Source: DATJGR01 sp963812255
GTDB taxonomy: Bacteria; Pseudomonadota; Gammaproteobacteria; Pseudomonadales; Azotimanducaceae
Reading direction: 5' to 3'
DNA length: 64,000 nt
Assembly: GCA_963812255.1 (NCBI GenBank)
Contig: CAWEUM010000003.1
Coordinates: forward strand, 620,001 to 684,000
Under the pieces are notes generated by a model. The model did not search any database. It had not been told where the DNA came from and saw only the letters and a list, made by a program, of their open reading frames with translations. How positions within the stretch are numbered: position 1 is the stretch's first letter; the number at the start of each line of letters is the position of its first letter. The position numbers were made by a program, and so were the translations under genes. Positions 60,943 to 64,000 of this stretch are shown one piece after another.

Positions 60943-61313
60943 GGCGCGGCCAGGATCACGGCGATGAATTGTCGTCGCCGATAGCGGCCGGCGAGCTTTG
61001 CGAAGAAATCGCCAACCACCATCGTCAACCCGTATTTTCGGACCAGTCCAGCATGCGCTTCCTCGATCTCGGCTGCATCGAACACCAGACGTGCCTTGGC
61101 GTCCATCCACTCGCCCAGCAACCTGCCGCGCATGTCGCACGCAGCAATGCGCGCGCGCGACGTCAGACGAATTCGCTTCACTTTGCCGGCATCCGGTGCG
61201 CTGAACACGTAGAAGGTGTCGCCGAGCGTCGCGAACCAGACCGGTGTGGTCACCGCGTTGCCGTTCCTGCGAAAGGTCGCGAGACTGAAATACTTCGCAT
61301 CCTCGAGCCCCAC
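60939..61313 (-). CDS. PPOX-class flavin/F420-binding oxidoreductase-like protein
   Basis: 124 residues from GTG 61313 after AGGAGGGG. The split-barrel pattern YFSLATFRRNGNAVTTPVWF, DTFYVFSAPDAGKVKRIRL and a short end (YRRRQFIAVILAAP) match the PPOX class F420-dependent family. Many proteobacterial members bind FMN or F420 or neither. First gene of an operon with CoA-transferase and Hsp70-like genes. An inverted repeat at 61331 lies just upstream. Confidence 0.82.
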   Translation of the reverse strand: MGLEDAKYFSLATFRRNGNAVTTPVWFATLGDTFYVFSAPDAGKVKRIRLTSRARIAACDMRGRLLGEWMDAKARLVFDAAEIEEAHAGLVRKYGLTMVVGDFFAKLAGRYRRRQFIAVILAAP

Positions 61314-61330
61314 AGGCCCCTCCTGACAAA

Positions 61331-61353
61331 GGCCGGGAATAGTAAACCCGGCC
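61331..61353. promoter_or_regulatory. Inverted repeat in a divergent promoter region
   Basis: GGCCGGG-aatagtaaa-CCCGGCC, a perfect 7-bp inverted repeat, between the minus-strand PPOX operon (start 61313) and the plus-strand zinc-ribbon gene (start 61398). In a divergent region it is more likely an operator or leader hairpin than a terminator. No regulator gene is adjacent. Confidence 0.4.
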
Positions 61354-61397
61354 CATCCGATGTGCTAGTTTGAACTGCCACGCAAGGAGCGTCGCTC

Positions 61398-61583
61398 GTG
61401 GGCGAGGTGATCAAGTTTCAGCGCCCGTCGGCCGCTAAGCGCGCCGAAGGCAAAACGCTGTGTCGCAGCGGGTTTCACAAATGGCGAATCGCGCAGAAAA
61501 AGCAATTCGACGTGCGGCGTGGACGCCTCGTCACTTTGCACCGTTGCGAGCGCTGCGGCGCGACGAAAACCACGCTCGACTAG
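61398..61583 (+). CDS. Small zinc-ribbon protein
   Basis: 61 residues from GTG 61398, after AAGGAG. Cys and His are arranged as TLCRSGFHKW and LHRCERCGATKTT, which could bind one zinc. Proteins of this pattern are conserved and uncharacterised in gammaproteobacteria. The basic N-terminus (KFQRPSAAKRAEG) suggests nucleic-acid contact. Seven bases separate its stop from the convergent msrA stop. Confidence 0.65.
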   Translation: MGEVIKFQRPSAAKRAEGKTLCRSGFHKWRIAQKKQFDVRRGRLVTLHRCERCGATKTTLD

Positions 61584-61590
61584 CACCTGC

Positions 61591-62238
61591 TCAGGAAGCG
61601 AGCGCCTCGGCCGGCATACAAACCCCGGTGCCACCGAGCCCGCAATATCCATCGGGCACCTTTGCCAGGTACTGCTGGTGATAATGCTCCGCGTAATAGA
61701 ACTCCGGCGCGCTGCGAATCTCAGTCGTGATCGCGCCGTATCCCGATGTTCGCAGCGCCCGTTGAAACGCCTGCTCGGATCTTCGTGCCGCGGCCAGTTG
61801 CGCGTCCGAGTAGGTATAAATGACGGAGCGGTACTGCGTGCCCACATCGTTGCCCTGCCGCATGCCCTGCGTCGGATCGTGTGCTTCCCAGAACAAGCGC
61901 AGCAGTTCGTCGTAGCTCACGATCTCCGGATCGAATACGACCAGCACCACCTCGCTGTGGCCGGTTGCACCGGAACACACTTCTTCGTAAGTCGGGTTCG
62001 GCGTCGACCCGCCGGCATAGCCGACCGCGGTCGAGTACACACCCGGTGTCTGCCAGAACTTGCGCTCCGCGCCCCAGAAGCAGCCCATGCCGAACACCGC
62101 CTGCTCATGTTGCGCGGGGAACGGCGGTTTCAGTGAGTGGCCGTTGACGAAGTGCGTGGCCGGCACACGCATCGGCTCGCTGCGCCCGGGAAGCGCCTCG
62201 CCGGCGCGCGGCAGTTGTAGTTTGCGTCCCAATCCCAT
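61591..62238 (-). CDS. msrA: Peptide methionine sulfoxide reductase A
   Basis: 215 residues. The reactive Cys is in VFGMGCFWGAERKFW (Cys near 53), with VGYAGGSTPNPTYEEVCSGA and GHSEVVLVVFDPEI typical of MsrA. C-terminal Cys near 198 and 206 (GYCGLGGTGVCMP) would resolve the sulfenic acid. It repairs oxidised methionine (S-form) using thioredoxin. The extra N-terminal 45 residues (LGRKLQLPRAGEALPGR) are not a clear signal peptide. Confidence 0.95.
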   Translation of the reverse strand: MGLGRKLQLPRAGEALPGRSEPMRVPATHFVNGHSLKPPFPAQHEQAVFGMGCFWGAERKFWQTPGVYSTAVGYAGGSTPNPTYEEVCSGATGHSEVVLVVFDPEIVSYDELLRLFWEAHDPTQGMRQGNDVGTQYRSVIYTYSDAQLAAARRSEQAFQRALRTSGYGAITTEIRSAPEFYYAEHYHQQYLAKVPDGYCGLGGTGVCMPAEALAS

Positions 62239-62370
62239 GACAGCGTCTCCGATTCAAGCGTCGTTCGCATTCTAACTCCGAGGCAAGGTTCGTTACCAAA
62301 GCACAACAGAAGGGTGACACCCGGTCTCAACCGCGGTCCAAAGGTACGATACACTCGCGGCCGACACTCG

Positions 62371-64000
62371 ATGGATACCCTCCTACAGATGCGCACCGTC
62401 TCATTGGCGCTCTGGTTCGTGCTGATTTCGTTGGCCGGATGCCAGACCGCAACTCCTCCTCCCGACTACGAAGCGCTTTCGAAGGCCGCGGATGCCGGCC
62501 AGTCGGTGTCGGTCGAAGAACTGCGGACGGCGTTCCTTGCCGCGCCCGACTTCGACCAACGCATGCAGAAGCTGGCACCACTGGAGCAACAGGCGCTGCA
62601 GATGATGGCGGATGAGCCGCTGCGCCTCGGCGCCGTCGGAACCGCGATCCTGAATCTCTACTACGGCAGCCTGCCGGGGCACCTGGCGCTGGTGCGTTTC
62701 TACGAACATGTCGATGCACCGGATTCGGTGACGCTGCACCAGGCGTGGGTCGACAAAATTACCCAGTCGATCGAACACTCCGGCGACGGGTCGCGCGAGC
62801 ACCCCTATCCGGTGATCTCATCCTCCGAAGCACAGGCGTTTCTGAAAGTACGGGGACTGACATCGGTCGGCTCGATGTACCACAGCGGCGAAAAGATCCC
62901 CTTCATGATGTTGGTGAGCGCGCGGCCGACAGAGGGTCCGCTGAAGAACATCTATTTTGATCTGACGGCGGCCTACCGCGCGGTCGAAGGCGTCGTCGAA
63001 CGCGACGCCCAGCAGAACGGCGAAGGGAAAGACGACGAGCAGGCGGGGAACGATGTCGAATCGGACAAGCCCTTCAGCGCCGGTATGCTGATCGGATACC
63101 TCGCGCGCAGCAACGATTCCGCCGCACAAGCCGCTATCGGTGCATATCTGCTGTCGCAGAATCGATTCCGCGAAGCCGCCGATTGGCTCAACGCTGCGAC
63201 CCGAACCGGCAACGTGCTTGCCAATCTGATGTTGGCACGGGTTTACGAATTGGAAGCCGACGACCTGAAAGGCGGCGCGCGCAAAGACGCGATGGAATAC
63301 GTGCTCGAACAATATCTGCACGCTATTGCCGCCGGCTCCGATGAAGCAATGTTCGCGCTGTCGGGACTTTATCTGGACGGCGCGTACGGCGACGACAACA
63401 TCCAATCGGGTATGGCACTGCTCAAGCAAGCGGCCGATCTGAACAATCCGAACGCATTGATGTGGCTGGGACACCTCTACGCCGAAGGCATACACGTCGA
63501 GAAAGACGAAGACACCGCGCAGACCTATTTCAAGCGAGCTGCCGAAACGGGCGACAAGCGGGCCCGGCTGCAGTACGTTCGTTTTCTGCTTTCGCAAGAC
63601 GACAGCCAGCAGTTCGACCCGCAGGCCCGCACTTGGTTGGTCGCAGAAGCCAAGGCTGGCGAACCGGAAGCGATGCTGCTGCTCGGCAATCTATATGCGA
63701 AGGGTGTCGGTGTGTCGCAGAGCTACCGGCACGCGCTGACTTGGTTCAAATCGGCCGTCAGCACCTCGCCCGATGACGTCAACATCGTCAACGAAGTGGC
63801 GTGGACGCTCGCCGTCACCCATCTGGAGCCATTGCGAAAGCCCAGTTACGCGCTCGAGATCATGGAACACGCGATGACCGGCGATGAAACTGCGCAGAAG
63901 AATCCCGCCTATCTCGATACGTGGGCGGCCGCCTATGCCGCGAACGGCAACTTCACCAAGGCAATCGCGTTACAACAGCAGGCAGTCGACGCCGCCCGCG
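62371..64000 (+). CDS. Sel1-repeat lipoprotein, partial (runs off the end)
   Basis: 543 residues are visible from ATG 62371 (ATG 62389 also possible). Lipobox SLAGC gives an anchored protein. After about 230 residues of helical sequence come Sel1-like repeats (AMFALSGLYLDGAYGDDNIQ, NALMWLGHLYAEGIHVEKDE, EAMLLLGNLYAKGVGVSQSY). An acidic insert (GKDDEQAGNDVESDK) separates the parts. No stop occurs before base 64000. Sel1 repeats bind proteins. The ribosome binding site is weak. Confidence 0.8.
   Translation, partial: MDTLLQMRTVSLALWFVLISLAGCQTATPPPDYEALSKAADAGQSVSVEELRTAFLAAPDFDQRMQKLAPLEQQALQMMADEPLRLGAVGTAILNLYYGSLPGHLALVRFYEHVDAPDSVTLHQAWVDKITQSIEHSGDGSREHPYPVISSSEAQAFLKVRGLTSVGSMYHSGEKIPFMMLVSARPTEGPLKNIYFDLTAAYRAVEGVVERDAQQNGEGKDDEQAGNDVESDKPFSAGMLIGYLARSNDSAAQAAIGAYLLSQNRFREAADWLNAATRTGNVLANLMLARVYELEADDLKGGARKDAMEYVLEQYLHAIAAGSDEAMFALSGLYLDGAYGDDNIQSGMALLKQAADLNNPNALMWLGHLYAEGIHVEKDEDTAQTYFKRAAETGDKRARLQYVRFLLSQDDSQQFDPQARTWLVAEAKAGEPEAMLLLGNLYAKGVGVSQSYRHALTWFKSAVSTSPDDVNIVNEVAWTLAVTHLEPLRKPSYALEIMEHAMTGDETAQKNPAYLDTWAAAYAANGNFTKAIALQQQAVDAAR

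Noticed and set aside
1..64000. CRISPR arrays, rRNA and tRNA genes
   Set aside because: I found no regularly spaced repeats and no tRNA or rRNA signature while reading both strands; a dedicated search would be more sensitive.

Overview
This is a GC-rich, gene-dense proteobacterial chromosome segment, most likely gammaproteobacterial. That placement rests on gene families (PA2778/PA2779-type proteins, RimK with its zinc protease, YgjP and MtfA peptidases, a chromosomal-integron-type cassette array), not on any rRNA or tRNA, and is tentative. Many genes overlap their neighbours by 1-11 bases, and GTG and TTG starts are common. I saw no rRNA, tRNA, CRISPR array, prophage or replication origin.

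Layout. 0-13 kb is core metabolism: a DUF2845 fragment and a phytanoyl-CoA-dioxygenase-like gene; a tightly overlapping operon of TPR lipoprotein, O-acetylhomoserine sulfhydrylase, CoA-binding protein and MtfA; a YgjP peptidase; PEP carboxylase; then amidase, RimK-type zinc protease, RimK and an AstE/aspartoacylase-like gene. 13-23.2 kb is an accessory island of small, mostly minus-strand, one-gene units: isochorismatase-like, SnoaL/NTF2, cytochrome b561, DUF4180, VOC, NUDIX, RibD/DHFR-like, HAD and four GFA (CENP-V) proteins. They are mixed with broken genes and with 7-bp integron core sites (GCCTAAC/GTTAGGC type). No integrase gene is visible. An IS110-family element of about 1.2 kb (IS1111 subgroup by sequence) sits in one attC core site, and an IS1182-like transposase remnant lies at the outer edge. 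I read this as an integrase-less cassette array (CALIN-like), read on the minus strand.

23.3-43 kb is chromosomal again: a zinc alcohol dehydrogenase; a tiny lipoprotein overlapping XpaC, then TelA; a second PhyH protein; a HIT-DUF427 fusion; an exported methyltransferase; a patatin; a catabolic-looking block with three Rieske oxygenase alpha subunits, an aldo/keto reductase, a VOC protein and a diguanylate cyclase; and a GldA / fused GldF-GldG / DUF4340 ABC system. 43-64 kb holds an alpha/beta hydrolase, NnrU, two SDRs, a second sulfhydrylase, a tyrosine phosphatase, TPM/YgcG/LemA genes, a PA2779/PA2778 pair, two hydrolases, MAPEG and GST detoxification proteins, a thioesterase, a NUDIX CoA pyrophosphatase, a PPOX / CoA-transferase / Hsp70-like operon, a small zinc-ribbon protein, MsrA, and a Sel1-repeat lipoprotein running off the end.

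Links between genes: several operons pair an exported or lipid-anchored protein with a cytosolic partner. The Rieske block lacks beta subunits and a reductase in view, so its electron donors must be encoded elsewhere. The most unusual part is the 13-23 kb array: attC-like sites, gene starts lying inside attC stems, one cassette gene on the opposite strand, a site-specific IS, and several decaying genes.
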